DNA of 33,673 nt. Origin: an uncultured bacterium (GTDB taxonomy: Bacteria; Patescibacteriota; Minisyncoccia; Phycocordibacterales; PALSA-1337). Under the pieces are notes generated by a model that was not told the DNA's origin, made no database searches, and saw only the letters and a program-made list of their open reading frames with translations. Location: positions 1 to 33,673 of the forward strand of contig CAIQCJ010000028.1 in assembly GCA_903870315.1 (NCBI GenBank). The letters run 5' to 3'. The position numbers and the translations under genes are program-made. Shown one piece after another: positions 9,324 through 18,802 of the stretch; position 1 is the first letter of the stretch; every line of letters begins with the position of its first letter.

Positions 9324-10056
9324 ATGATTCCTGATCTACGCGTTCTTTCGTCGGATTTGTAAGTGGGTCGTCGTCACTGTCAGGTATCAGGTATGATTCG
9401 ACCAAGGTTAAACCGTCGAAATATTTTATTATTTGCTCATAGGAATATATTCTATGGGCATTGTATCGTACCCGCGGTTTTCCTACTGGGACAACAAATA
9501 ATAAATCACCTCCTTTTGCCAAAACTCTTTTGAGTTCTGAAATAGCCTTCAAGTCTCCATTTGAATCTATAGGATCACCATAACGTCCAAGGCCGACATG
9601 TTCTATGGTATGCATGCAAGAAAGAGATACGACACTATTTGAAGGAAATGGAAGATTTGTCAGATCACCTCGCCTTGATGTCAAACCACTAAGTTTTAGA
9701 TTGGCTAGTCTGAAATCGTAAAAATCTACAGGAACAAAAGCGGACACCATAGAACTAAATGCTAGCGTTGAAGATATATCTATGTGTAGTTTGGGTTTTG
9801 TTTGAGCAAGTATCCGTGCCGCCCACGCTGGATGGTATATATAATGCCTATCAAAACATGTATACGGAGTATTGTCGTAGAGGCACGGAAGTCTATCATC
9901 CCACTTGATAGTAAAACGGCTTTGGGGTCCGTCACTTAGGGTGCTTTCCTTTCTAAAAATGGAAAAATCTTTCAAGTATTTCGAATAAAAGTATAACCAT
10001 TTAAATGATTTATAACATGGTTTGGGCAAGATTTTTTTTATAATCTTTTTATTCAT
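9289..10056 (-). CDS. DUF268-like protein (methyltransferase-like)
   Basis: LHIDISSTLAFSSMVSAFVPVDFYDFR, DLTNLPFPSNSVVSLSCMHTIEHVGLGRYGDPIDSNGDLKAISELKRVLAKGGDLLFVVPVG. Start trimmed to MNKKIIKKI to avoid overlap with the upstream gene. Confidence 0.85.
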   Translation of the reverse strand: MNKKIIKKILPKPCYKSFKWLYFYSKYLKDFSIFRKESTLSDGPQSRFTIKWDDRLPCLYDNTPYTCFDRHYIYHPAWAARILAQTKPKLHIDISSTLAFSSMVSAFVPVDFYDFRLANLKLSGLTSRRGDLTNLPFPSNSVVSLSCMHTIEHVGLGRYGDPIDSNGDLKAISELKRVLAKGGDLLFVVPVGKPRVRYNAHRIYSYEQIIKYFDGLTLVESYLIPDSDDDPLTNPTKERVDQESYGCGCFWFKKK

Positions 10057-10066
10057 ATTGCTTTGT

Positions 10067-11383
10067 TTATGTATTTTTACTGATTTCTGCGGATATATTT
10101 TTCGCACGGATATTTTTGAATCTTAGCAAAATCCAGATCACTATAGGTATTATGGTATATGACAATAGCGTTGCATAAGCCGAGCCGATGATGCCGTACT
10201 TGGGTATCCAAATCATGTTCAGGATCACGTTTGCAGCAGCACCGACTAGAGAAGAAACCATGATGATGACGGTCTTATTTTCTATGATCAAATATTGTTG
10301 AATGATTATAAGGGCAGAAACAGCTACTCCGGCCCAAGTATATATCCTTACTATATTTACAGCTTCCATATAGGCCACACCAAACAAGAACAATACGATG
10401 GATTTGGCAAAGATGAATTCGAACAAGGCGACCGCCGCGGAAAGTACTATTATGAAATAAAGAAGTTTCTTAACCCTATCCTTATATATCTTTTCATCTG
10501 CTATCTTGGCATTCATGATAGCGGGGAATATAGAAGTGCATATAAGTCCGGGTATGAAATACCAGACTTCTGAAGGTTTCACTCCAGCGGCATATATACC
10601 GAGGGAATGTCCCGTCAACATTTTTCCGATCATCACCTGATCTATTCTGGTATATATGATGGCAAAAGCGGAGTTCAGAATAAAAGGCCAAGAATCCAAG
10701 AGCATTTCTTTTGCTAGATTCAATCTCATCTTCAGTTTCAAGACGTGGCCATTTTTCCTGAAGATCAATAGTAAGACTAAAGCGTAGACCAAACCTTCGA
10801 AAAGAAGTGAGGCTATGAACCATCCGGTTCCCATGCTGGTATAGATGAGAAAGAGTTTCAGTGTTGAGACCAATATTGTGGAAATAAATTGACCAATGAA
10901 AATGTACCTATTTTTTACTTGAGTTACGAAATAAGATTCCACCACACTTGTCGATAAGAAGATCATCTGAAGCGAATATATGAATATAAGAATATTTGTG
11001 TAATTGTCGCTCTTCACGACAAAGATCGAAAAGATGCTTGTCAGTATCACGACCACGAGGCCACCGATAAGTTTTAGAGAGAAAGCTGTGTTGATGATAT
11101 CCTCTTTTTCCTCTGGATGTTTCATTATGTCTCTAGGGATGATGTTGTCTATACCAAAGCTGGCCAAAAAGGCCATGATAGTCACGAAGCTCAAGACATA
11201 GTTCAAGACCCCGTATCTTTCTGGTCCAAGATATCTAGCCACCATAGCCCCAACAAAGAAAGACATCGCTAGGGCAAATACCTTACCAGCGAAGGCCCAG
11301 CCAGTATTTTTGAAGTATCTTTGGAATCCAGGGTGCTGGATTTTCTCTTTCACTATCTTTACTAGATTTCTGATGCTTTCCAT
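10067..11383 (-). CDS. Polysaccharide flippase (Wzx-like, MOP superfamily)
   Basis: Polytopic; GWAFAGKVFALAMSFFVGAMVARYLGPERYGVLNYVLSFV typical of the polysaccharide biosynthesis export family. Confidence 0.92.
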   Translation of the reverse strand: MESIRNLVKIVKEKIQHPGFQRYFKNTGWAFAGKVFALAMSFFVGAMVARYLGPERYGVLNYVLSFVTIMAFLASFGIDNIIPRDIMKHPEEKEDIINTAFSLKLIGGLVVVILTSIFSIFVVKSDNYTNILIFIYSLQMIFLSTSVVESYFVTQVKNRYIFIGQFISTILVSTLKLFLIYTSMGTGWFIASLLFEGLVYALVLLLIFRKNGHVLKLKMRLNLAKEMLLDSWPFILNSAFAIIYTRIDQVMIGKMLTGHSLGIYAAGVKPSEVWYFIPGLICTSIFPAIMNAKIADEKIYKDRVKKLLYFIIVLSAAVALFEFIFAKSIVLFLFGVAYMEAVNIVRIYTWAGVAVSALIIIQQYLIIENKTVIIMVSSLVGAAANVILNMIWIPKYGIIGSAYATLLSYTIIPIVIWILLRFKNIRAKNISAEISKNT

Positions 11384-11502
11384 AGTTCACCAATGGTATC
11401 ACAAATGGGTGCTATTGTTTAGAAATATGTTATAGTATCTCCACTGTTATTATCAGTAAATAAATAGCGCTCAACATTAACTGTCTTGCGCCAAAACGAC
11501 AC

Positions 11503-13764
11503 ATGTCTATAAAACAAATAACCAGATTCTTCACCCTATGTGCTTTGTTTGTTATTCCATTTTTCCCTATAGTAGTTGCCAACTCCTACTTCTTTCCATT
11601 TATAACTGGTAAGGCCTTCTTCTTTAGGATTTTGGTGGAAGTAGCTTTCGCTGGCTGGTTGATATTGGCGGCTATAGATGCTAAGTATCGTCCGAAGATC
11701 AATTCTCTTACTATAGCGGCTACTCTTTTCATGGTGATCGCGTTGGTCGCTGATCTTCTAGGTATGAATCCTATACGCAGTGTAGTTTCAAACTTTGAAC
11801 GTATGGAAGGTTGGCTTATGATATTTCATCTTTGGATGTTCTTTATGTCTATTACTCACACTTTTGGCCAAGGTGAAGAAGGTAAGCGTATGTGGTTTCG
11901 TTGGTTGAACCTCTCTTTGGTCGTAGCATTTTATGTTGCCTGCAGAGGTGCTCTTCAGTGGTCTGGTAAGATTGCTATAGAACAGGGAGGAACTCGCCCA
12001 GATTCTACTCTCGGTAACGCGGCTTATCTGGCTATATATATGCTCATCAGTTCTGGCATGTCCACATACTTATTCATCTCTACTCAGATTGCACGTAAAG
12101 CCAATGCTGCCAAAGATCAAGTTACAGCCTTCATAGTGAAAGAATGGGTCTATGTTGTTATTGCGATATTCTTCGGTGCGATACTATTCAGCACAGCTAC
12201 TCGTGGTGCCATCATCGGTTATTTAGGTGGTATCTTGTTAGCTCTTGCTCTGTATGCCATCTTCGGAGGAAGTAAAGAACATAAGCATGATTCTTCCAAA
12301 CACATACTCTCTACAAATACTTGGAGAGCTATGTCTGGAGGTATTATAATCCTGGTCATATTGATCGGTTTCGGTGTCTGGTTAAACAGAGACAGCTCCT
12401 TTGTGAAAAACAGCCCAACTTTGACTCGTATGACTTCTATTTCTCTATCAGAATTCAAGACTGAGGGTCGTTCTTATATCTGGCCTATGGCTTTGAAGGG
12501 TTTTACTCAGAGACCTGTTCTCGGATGGGGTCAAGAGAATTTTAACTATATATTCAATGCGAATTACGATGCTCATATGTGGAACCAGGAGCAGTGGTTC
12601 GATAGGGCCCACAGTGTATACTTGGATTGGTTAGTCGCTTCTGGTCTGGTTGGACTCTTAGCATATCTATCATTGTATATATTATTCTTGGTATTTGTTT
12701 GGAAATCTAAGGCATCTATATCTATAAAGAGTGTTTTGACTGGCCTCTTGGCTGGTTACGCATTGAACAACGTATTCGTCTTCGATAACTTAGCAAGCTA
12801 TGTACCGTTTTTCGCACTTCTAGGACTGGCTATCATGATCAGGTCTCTACACACGAAGGAATCTGAACATAAGACTTTGGGTGGTGCCGTCTCTGTAAGC
12901 AACGACGCTATAGAATATGTGATTGCACCTATAGTTATTGTCTTGTTATTGTCTGGAATATATTTCTGGAATGTACGCCCTATACAAGCCAACACTGGCC
13001 TCATAACTGCTCTGCAGCAGTGTCAACAGGGCGGTAGTCCTGATGCCAATCTATTCAAGAATATTTTGGGTATGGATTTATATATGGCAAACCAAGAAAT
13101 CAGAGAGCAGTTGTTCTCTTGTACTGCACAAGTCTTGTCTAGTCAACAAATACCAGGTCCAACTAAACAAGCTTTCTTCTCTGTAACTGGTCAAGCAATA
13201 GACGACCAGATCGCCACAACTCCGAAAGATGCTCGTATATATACTTTGGCTGGGTCATTCCTGACGAGCGTCAACCAGTTTAGTAGAGCGATACCTATAC
13301 TTGAGACTGCCCACACACTTTCACCAGCTAAACAGTCTATAGATTTCGATCTAGCTTCTGGGTATATGAATACAGGTAAGTCAGATAAGGCCATAGAGCT
13401 TCTCAAGCAAGCTTATTATTCAGCCCCAGAATATCCTCAAGCCAGGATCTCATATGCAGCAGCACTCATCTTGAGTGGTGAAGAAGCTGAGGCTCGCGAT
13501 CTGTTCACAGGCAATACTTCTGGATTTAATAATGATATTATCGCTCAAGCATTTACTTCATTGAAGCAATATGACAAGGCTATTGCCATATACGATGCCA
13601 TGATATCTACTGACAGCACAAACGTCCAAGCAAAAGCGATGTTGGCACAGACACAATATACAGCTGGCCTCAAAGAGGATGCTCTTAAGACTCTACGTGA
13701 CATAGAAAAAGATCATCCAGAATATACTGATTCTATAGAACAGGCGATAAAAGGGATGAAATAA
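11503..13764 (+). CDS. O-antigen ligase/polymerase family protein with C-terminal TPR repeats
   Basis: Multi-TM N-terminus; STATRGAIIGYLGG, RSYIWPMALKGFTQRPVLGWGQENFNYIFN, AHSVYLDWLVASGLVGLLAYLSLY (Wzy/WaaL hallmarks); TPR-like C-terminus. Confidence 0.9.
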   Translation: MSIKQITRFFTLCALFVIPFFPIVVANSYFFPFITGKAFFFRILVEVAFAGWLILAAIDAKYRPKINSLTIAATLFMVIALVADLLGMNPIRSVVSNFERMEGWLMIFHLWMFFMSITHTFGQGEEGKRMWFRWLNLSLVVAFYVACRGALQWSGKIAIEQGGTRPDSTLGNAAYLAIYMLISSGMSTYLFISTQIARKANAAKDQVTAFIVKEWVYVVIAIFFGAILFSTATRGAIIGYLGGILLALALYAIFGGSKEHKHDSSKHILSTNTWRAMSGGIIILVILIGFGVWLNRDSSFVKNSPTLTRMTSISLSEFKTEGRSYIWPMALKGFTQRPVLGWGQENFNYIFNANYDAHMWNQEQWFDRAHSVYLDWLVASGLVGLLAYLSLYILFLVFVWKSKASISIKSVLTGLLAGYALNNVFVFDNLASYVPFFALLGLAIMIRSLHTKESEHKTLGGAVSVSNDAIEYVIAPIVIVLLLSGIYFWNVRPIQANTGLITALQQCQQGGSPDANLFKNILGMDLYMANQEIREQLFSCTAQVLSSQQIPGPTKQAFFSVTGQAIDDQIATTPKDARIYTLAGSFLTSVNQFSRAIPILETAHTLSPAKQSIDFDLASGYMNTGKSDKAIELLKQAYYSAPEYPQARISYAAALILSGEEAEARDLFTGNTSGFNNDIIAQAFTSLKQYDKAIAIYDAMISTDSTNVQAKAMLAQTQYTAGLKEDALKTLRDIEKDHPEYTDSIEQAIKGMK

Positions 13765-13806
13765 AAAACTAAGTGAGTTCTGTTTACATATCGGCGTGAT
13801 GAATCC

Positions 13807-13835
13807 TTGAATTGATTTATGGGAATTGTTATAAT
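13807..13835 (+). promoter_or_regulatory. Sigma-70-type promoter TTGAAT-N17-TATAAT
   Basis: TTGAAT 13807-13812, 17-nt spacer, TATAAT 13830-13835. Confidence 0.7.
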
Positions 13836-13841
13836 CACAAC

Positions 13842-13908
13842 GTGAGTACCCGAGTGGGCACTCTCCAAACAAATGTCTCGCAAAGTGCCGCCTCGGCGGC
13901 TTTTTGCG
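13842..13908 (+). ncRNA. Candidate small RNA between the promoter and a terminator
   Basis: Predicted TSS about 13842; hairpin GAGTACCCGAGTGGGCACTC (13844-13863); linker; terminator GCCGCC-TC-GGCGGC-TTTTT. Confidence 0.5.
13881..13907 (+). terminator. Rho-independent terminator
   Basis: CGCAAA-GT-GCCGCC-TC-GGCGGC-TT-TTTGCG; perfect GC stem followed by a T run. Confidence 0.85.
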
Positions 13909-13982
13909 TGATGGTGTGATGTATTATATTTCCATTTCTATGGTTTGCGAGTTATAATTGACCTCAGATTGTACCAAGTGAT

Positions 13983-14041
13983 GGCGACGGCTGTACTCAC
14001 ATTATATTTAGACATTATATTTGGAGCTCACACCCGTCGCC
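13983..14041. repeat. Inverted repeat with a tandem repeat in the loop, upstream of murB
   Basis: GGCGACGG (13983-13990) / CCGTCGCC (14034-14041), inner TGT/ACA; loop holds CATTATATTTAGA-CATTATATTTGGA (14000-14025). Confidence 0.8.
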
Positions 14042-14096
14042 GTCAGTTGGCGCAATGTTTGTGTCATGGCATAGATAAGTAGATGAAATATCCAGC

Positions 14097-15221
14097 ATGA
14101 AATTATCGGAAAATATATCATTAGCTCAATACACAACTTTCAAGATCGGAGGTAAAGCCCGGTTTTTTTGTGTCGTGACTAGTGAAGATGAGTTGGTGGA
14201 GGCGGTCGAATTTGCGAAATTACCGAAAGATTCTAAAACTCACAGTCTACCGATTTTAGTGCTCGGTGGCGGTTCAAACATGCTCGTCTCCGATGCTGGT
14301 TTTGATGGGATAGTTATTAAGAATGAAATAAGCGGCATTAAGGTCGAAGATAAATATATAAAGGATATTGGTGATGATGACTTGTTCGTCTCCGCTGGTG
14401 CGGGCGAATCTTGGGATAATCTGGTCGAATATTCTGTGCGCAATGGCTTGTATGGTATAGAAAATCTTTCAGCCATACCAGGTACGGTCGGCGCTGCTCC
14501 GGTTCAGAATATTGGAGCATATGGAGCCGAGGCTGCGCAGACTATTTCCAATGTGCGCGCTCTCGACACAAAGATGATGAAGTTCGTCGAGTTATCGAAA
14601 GAGGATTGTAAGTTTGGATATCGTGATAGTATCTTTAAGCATGAACGTGATTTGGTAACTAAGCAACCACGTTATATCATAACGGTGGTTTCCTTTAAGC
14701 TAGTAAAGAATGGTGTCTTGAAAATTGATTATAAAGATGTTCGTGAGTATTTCGATAAGAAGAACATAACAGTGCCGACCCTGACTGATTTACGTAGATC
14801 GATTATCGAGATCCGCACGTCCAAATTGCCAGACTGGAAAGAATGGGGGACAGCCGGCTCCTTCTTCAAGAATCCAAGCGTGACCGTGGTGAAGTTCGCC
14901 GAACTAAAAGACAAGTATCCAGATCTGCCAGGATTTCCAGAGATCGGAGGTGAGACCAACAGTAGCGATAGTAGCAATACCACCGGAGATATGAAAGTTT
15001 CTCTCGGTTGGATTCTCGATAAAGTCTGTGATGTACGTGGGCTTACTGTAGATACAGCTAGTGGTGGCAAAGTCGGTACATATAGTAGCCAAGCACTGGT
15101 TATAATCGCTAGAGATGGTGCTACCGCTGCAGATGTTCTGGATTTTTCTAAAGAATTGATAAGGCGTGTGAAAGATAAAACAGGTATTGTCATAGAAGCG
15201 GAAGTTGAGTGGGTGTGTTGA
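14097..15221 (+). CDS. murB: UDP-N-acetylenolpyruvoylglucosamine reductase MurB
   Basis: NISLAQYTTFKIGGKARFF, PILVLGGGSNMLVSDAGFDGIVIKN, GLYGIENLSAIPGTVGAAPVQNIGAYGAE, GTAGSFFKNP. Confidence 0.96.
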   Translation: MKLSENISLAQYTTFKIGGKARFFCVVTSEDELVEAVEFAKLPKDSKTHSLPILVLGGGSNMLVSDAGFDGIVIKNEISGIKVEDKYIKDIGDDDLFVSAGAGESWDNLVEYSVRNGLYGIENLSAIPGTVGAAPVQNIGAYGAEAAQTISNVRALDTKMMKFVELSKEDCKFGYRDSIFKHERDLVTKQPRYIITVVSFKLVKNGVLKIDYKDVREYFDKKNITVPTLTDLRRSIIEIRTSKLPDWKEWGTAGSFFKNPSVTVVKFAELKDKYPDLPGFPEIGGETNSSDSSNTTGDMKVSLGWILDKVCDVRGLTVDTASGGKVGTYSSQALVIIARDGATAADVLDFSKELIRRVKDKTGIVIEAEVEWVC

Positions 15222-15322
15222 CCCCCAGCTTAGTTGATATAGTTGTAATCGTGGATGCTTATTTTTTTGCATGAAATATGTTAGAGTGCTTTCATTCGTT
15301 AAGCGAATTTCTTATCAATTTT

Positions 15323-18028
15323 ATGTCATTTTTCAGCAATATTTTCAACCGTACAAACACCAAGAGTTTGAAGGAATTTGATCCATTGGTCCTGCAGGTA
15401 AATGCCCTTGAAGAGACGATCAAGGCTCTTTCTGATACAGATCTTAAGTCTAAGACAGCTTCTTTCAGGAAGCGTCTACAAGAAGCTAGAGGTGACTCGA
15501 AAGTTATCGGAGCAACAGATGCTGAGAAGTCTATTTTAAATGAAATCTTGCCAGAAGCTTTTGCTCTTGTACGTGAGGCTTCACACAGAACTCTAGGCCA
15601 GAGACATTTTGATGTACAACTTATCGGTGGAGCAGTTTTGAATAGTGGCGCGATAGCTGAGATGCGCACTGGTGAAGGAAAGACTTTGGTGGCCACATTA
15701 CCAGCATATCTGAATGCTCTTTCTGGAAAAGGTGTGCATGTAGTCACTGTCAACGACTATCTCTCACGTCGTGATGCTGTCTGGATGGGCCAGATTTACG
15801 ATGCACTTGGTCTTACTGTTGGCGTCATAAACCACGAATCAAGTTTCTTATATGATCCATCTGTTATATCACGTAAGGATGAGGGGAACCTCGTGAACGA
15901 CCAAAAGGATGTGGAGGAGCGTTCCACTCGTCCCGGAAGTGACAAGTTGGATTCATTGGACAAAGAGCGTGATACGCTCGGAGCTTTCCATGTTGTTCAC
16001 GAATTTCTACGACCATGTTCACGTCATGAAGCTTATGTGGCAGATATCACGTATGGTACCAACAATGAATTTGGTTTTGACTATCTCCGTGACAACCTAG
16101 AATATAGCCCTAAGAATCTTCGTCAACGTGAACCTAACTATGCCATAGTCGACGAGATTGACTCTATCTTGATCGATGAGGCGCGTACACCACTTATCAT
16201 CTCTGCACCGACTCGCGATGCTGAGTCGACTTATAGACAATTTTCATCTATGGTTGCCGGCTTCATAGAGGATACTGACTATACGAAAGATGAAAAGAGA
16301 AAGGCTATAACTTTAACAGATGCTGGTATTAGTAAAGCAGAGAAAGACCTTGGTGTGGAAAATATCTATACAGACAAAGGTATAAAATTCGTCCATCATC
16401 TAGAAACTGCTATTCGTGCGAAAGCTCTTTATCACAAAGACAAAGAGTATGTTGTGAAGAATAATGAGATTGTCATAGTCGATGAATTTACCGGACGCAT
16501 GCAACCTGGACGTCGTTGGTCAGAAGGTCTGCATCAAGCCATTGAAGCCAAAGAGGGCGTGAGTATACAGCAAGAATCTCGCACTTATGCCTCGATCACA
16601 TTTCAGAACTTTTTCCGTATGTATCCGAAGATTTCCGGTATGACGGGTACGGCCGCTACTTCTGGTGAAGAATTTTTCAAAGTCTATGGTCTGGAGGTTG
16701 CTATAGTCCCGACAAATAAACCGACTATCCGTAATGATAGGAATGATCAGATATTCAAGACGGAAATAGGTAAATTCAAAGCCATAGCCCGTGAAGTTAA
16801 AAATGTTCACGATGCTGGTCAGCCGGTTCTTATTGGTACTGTTTCTATAGAGAAAAACGAAGTCTTGTCACAATTTTTGAAGGCTGAAGGCATTCCTCAT
16901 GAGGTTTTGAATGCTAAGAACCATGAAAGAGAAGGTGAGATCATAGCTCAGGCCGGTCGCAAAGGTGCAGTGACTATCGCTACAAACATGGCAGGTCGTG
17001 GTGTTGATATCAAGCTTGGTGGTGTACCAAGTACTCCTGAAACCGCAGAAGAGATCAAGAAGATTGGTGGTTTGTTCGTCCTTGGAACTGAGCGACATGA
17101 AGCTCGTCGTATAGATAACCAGCTTCGCGGTCGTTCCGGTCGTCAGGGTGATCCTGGTGTTACACAGTTTTTTGTATCTCTCGAAGATACTCTTATGCGC
17201 GTTTTTGCTTCAGATATGTTGAAAGGTCTTATGAACAAACTTGGTGTTGAGGAAGATCAGCCCATAGAACACAAGCTTATTTCAAACGCTCTAGAAAGTG
17301 CGCAGGAGAAGATAGAGGGATTCAACTTCGATTCACGTAAACATGTCTTGGAATTTGATGACATCATAAATACACAGCGTACCAGTGTTTATACTAGCCG
17401 TAGAAAACTCTTACTCGGAAGTATCGATGATGTGGAGTTTGAATTGAGAGATGTTATAGGTGTTGATAAGACAGCTGACGTGCGGTCAAGCTCTGATACT
17501 AGTGCATCTGATGCGGCAGCTCTTATATCAAAAAAGATTTCCGAATATGGTCGCGAATATTTCTTAAATGCTGCACGAATTGTCCTTTTGCAGACTATAG
17601 ATATGTACTGGGTTGAACACCTTGAAGTTATGGATCATACACGTTCAAGCGTCAGTCTAAGAGCTTATGGTCAGCGTGATCCACTAGTCGAGTATAAGCG
17701 AGAGGGTCTACGTCTTTTCAAGGAGATGCAAGTCGCTATGCGAGAGCAAGTTCTTCGCCTCTTGCCACATATTGTGCCAGTAAATAATACCGGTGGTGTT
17801 AATGGCGGCGCAGTTAATATTAAGAATCCTGATGCAGCTGAACTCAAAGAAATCCATGAAAATGCACAGATTATAGGTGCTGGAGATGGATCAAGCGGTA
17901 GTGCAAGTGGAAATGTGCAAGGCACAAACGACATGATGATCAAAAAAGAACCAGAAGTTGGAAGGAATGATGTATGTCCTTGTGGTTCTGGTAAGAAATA
18001 TAAGAAGTGCCATGGCAAAGATAAGTAG
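15323..18028 (+). CDS. secA: Protein translocase subunit SecA
   Basis: AEMRTGEGKTLVATLPAYLNALSGKGVHVVTVNDYLSRRDA, TYGTNNEFGFDYLRDNL, VDEIDSILIDEARTPLIIS, GMTGTA, NMAGRGVDIKLG, C-terminal SEC-C zinc motif VCPCGSGKKYKKCHG. Start ATG 15323 preferred over 15278. Confidence 0.98.
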   Translation: MSFFSNIFNRTNTKSLKEFDPLVLQVNALEETIKALSDTDLKSKTASFRKRLQEARGDSKVIGATDAEKSILNEILPEAFALVREASHRTLGQRHFDVQLIGGAVLNSGAIAEMRTGEGKTLVATLPAYLNALSGKGVHVVTVNDYLSRRDAVWMGQIYDALGLTVGVINHESSFLYDPSVISRKDEGNLVNDQKDVEERSTRPGSDKLDSLDKERDTLGAFHVVHEFLRPCSRHEAYVADITYGTNNEFGFDYLRDNLEYSPKNLRQREPNYAIVDEIDSILIDEARTPLIISAPTRDAESTYRQFSSMVAGFIEDTDYTKDEKRKAITLTDAGISKAEKDLGVENIYTDKGIKFVHHLETAIRAKALYHKDKEYVVKNNEIVIVDEFTGRMQPGRRWSEGLHQAIEAKEGVSIQQESRTYASITFQNFFRMYPKISGMTGTAATSGEEFFKVYGLEVAIVPTNKPTIRNDRNDQIFKTEIGKFKAIAREVKNVHDAGQPVLIGTVSIEKNEVLSQFLKAEGIPHEVLNAKNHEREGEIIAQAGRKGAVTIATNMAGRGVDIKLGGVPSTPETAEEIKKIGGLFVLGTERHEARRIDNQLRGRSGRQGDPGVTQFFVSLEDTLMRVFASDMLKGLMNKLGVEEDQPIEHKLISNALESAQEKIEGFNFDSRKHVLEFDDIINTQRTSVYTSRRKLLLGSIDDVEFELRDVIGVDKTADVRSSSDTSASDAAALISKKISEYGREYFLNAARIVLLQTIDMYWVEHLEVMDHTRSSVSLRAYGQRDPLVEYKREGLRLFKEMQVAMREQVLRLLPHIVPVNNTGGVNGGAVNIKNPDAAELKEIHENAQIIGAGDGSSGSASGNVQGTNDMMIKKEPEVGRNDVCPCGSGKKYKKCHGKDK

Positions 18029-18034
18029 ACTAAT

Positions 18035-18679
18035 ATGTCAGTAAATAAAAAACCAGCAAAGCCTGAAAAGATCGCTAAGAAAGACGTCTACGGTCAGATC
18101 ACGAATTTCGTTTACGAAACTGGAAACATAAGTAAAACTTCACGCTCTGGATTTTGGCTTCTTGGTACAGGTGTACAATCTGTGGCGGAACATTTATTTC
18201 ATACAGCTATGATTGCATATGCCCTAGCCCATCTAGAACCGAAAGCTGATAAGAGGAAAGTGGTTCTTATGGCTCTTTTCCATGATATAGGGGAAGGTAG
18301 GACCTCTGACCACAATTATGCCCATCAACGTTATGGTCGTCTTGCTGAAGCTGTCGCGGTTGCCGACATATCAGAGTCAGTTCCATTTGGTGGTGAGATA
18401 TTGGAACTCTTTACGGAAGAACAGGCGAAGGTCACACTTGAGGCGAAGTTAGTCAAAGACGCCGATCAACTTGAATGGATCGCTACTTTGCGTACTGAGG
18501 AAGTTAAGGGGAACATTAAGGCTAAAGAATGGATTGCTATCGCCACGAAACGATTGAAGACCAAAGCTGCCCAGAAGCTCGCTAAGATGATTCTAGAGAC
18601 TGATCCTGATTCTTGGTGGTTCGACGCTGATGATGAATGGTTCATCGACAGAAAAGTCGAGAATAAGAGCTGGAAATAA
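18035..18679 (+). CDS. HD domain hydrolase (YfbR-like 5'-nucleotidase family)
   Basis: VAEHLFHTAMIAYALAHLEP, LMALFHDIGEGRTSDHNYAHQRYG, VKDADQLEW. Confidence 0.85.
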   Translation: MSVNKKPAKPEKIAKKDVYGQITNFVYETGNISKTSRSGFWLLGTGVQSVAEHLFHTAMIAYALAHLEPKADKRKVVLMALFHDIGEGRTSDHNYAHQRYGRLAEAVAVADISESVPFGGEILELFTEEQAKVTLEAKLVKDADQLEWIATLRTEEVKGNIKAKEWIAIATKRLKTKAAQKLAKMILETDPDSWWFDADDEWFIDRKVENKSWK

Positions 18680-18716
18680 GGTGCAATAAATATATTTCTA
18701 TAATTAGATAGTCGAG

Positions 18717-18746
18717 TTGACATGCTTTATGTTCCATTGTTAGTAT
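18717..18746 (+). promoter_or_regulatory. Promoter TTGACA-N18-TAGTAT
   Basis: TTGACA 18717-18722, TAGTAT 18741-18746; about 50-nt leader with a CGCGG/CCGCG hairpin (18770-18786) and SD GGAGG (18793-18797). Confidence 0.55.
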
Positions 18747-18802
18747 GAGAAGGAACCCTGAACAAAAACCGCGGTCATGAGCCGCGAAAATTGGAGGCTA
18801 GT

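Noticed and set aside
15278-15322. Upstream ATG of secA adding MLECFHSLSEFLINF
   Set aside because: The extra 15 residues do not look like a SecA N-terminus; MSFFSNIFN at 15323 is a better start.
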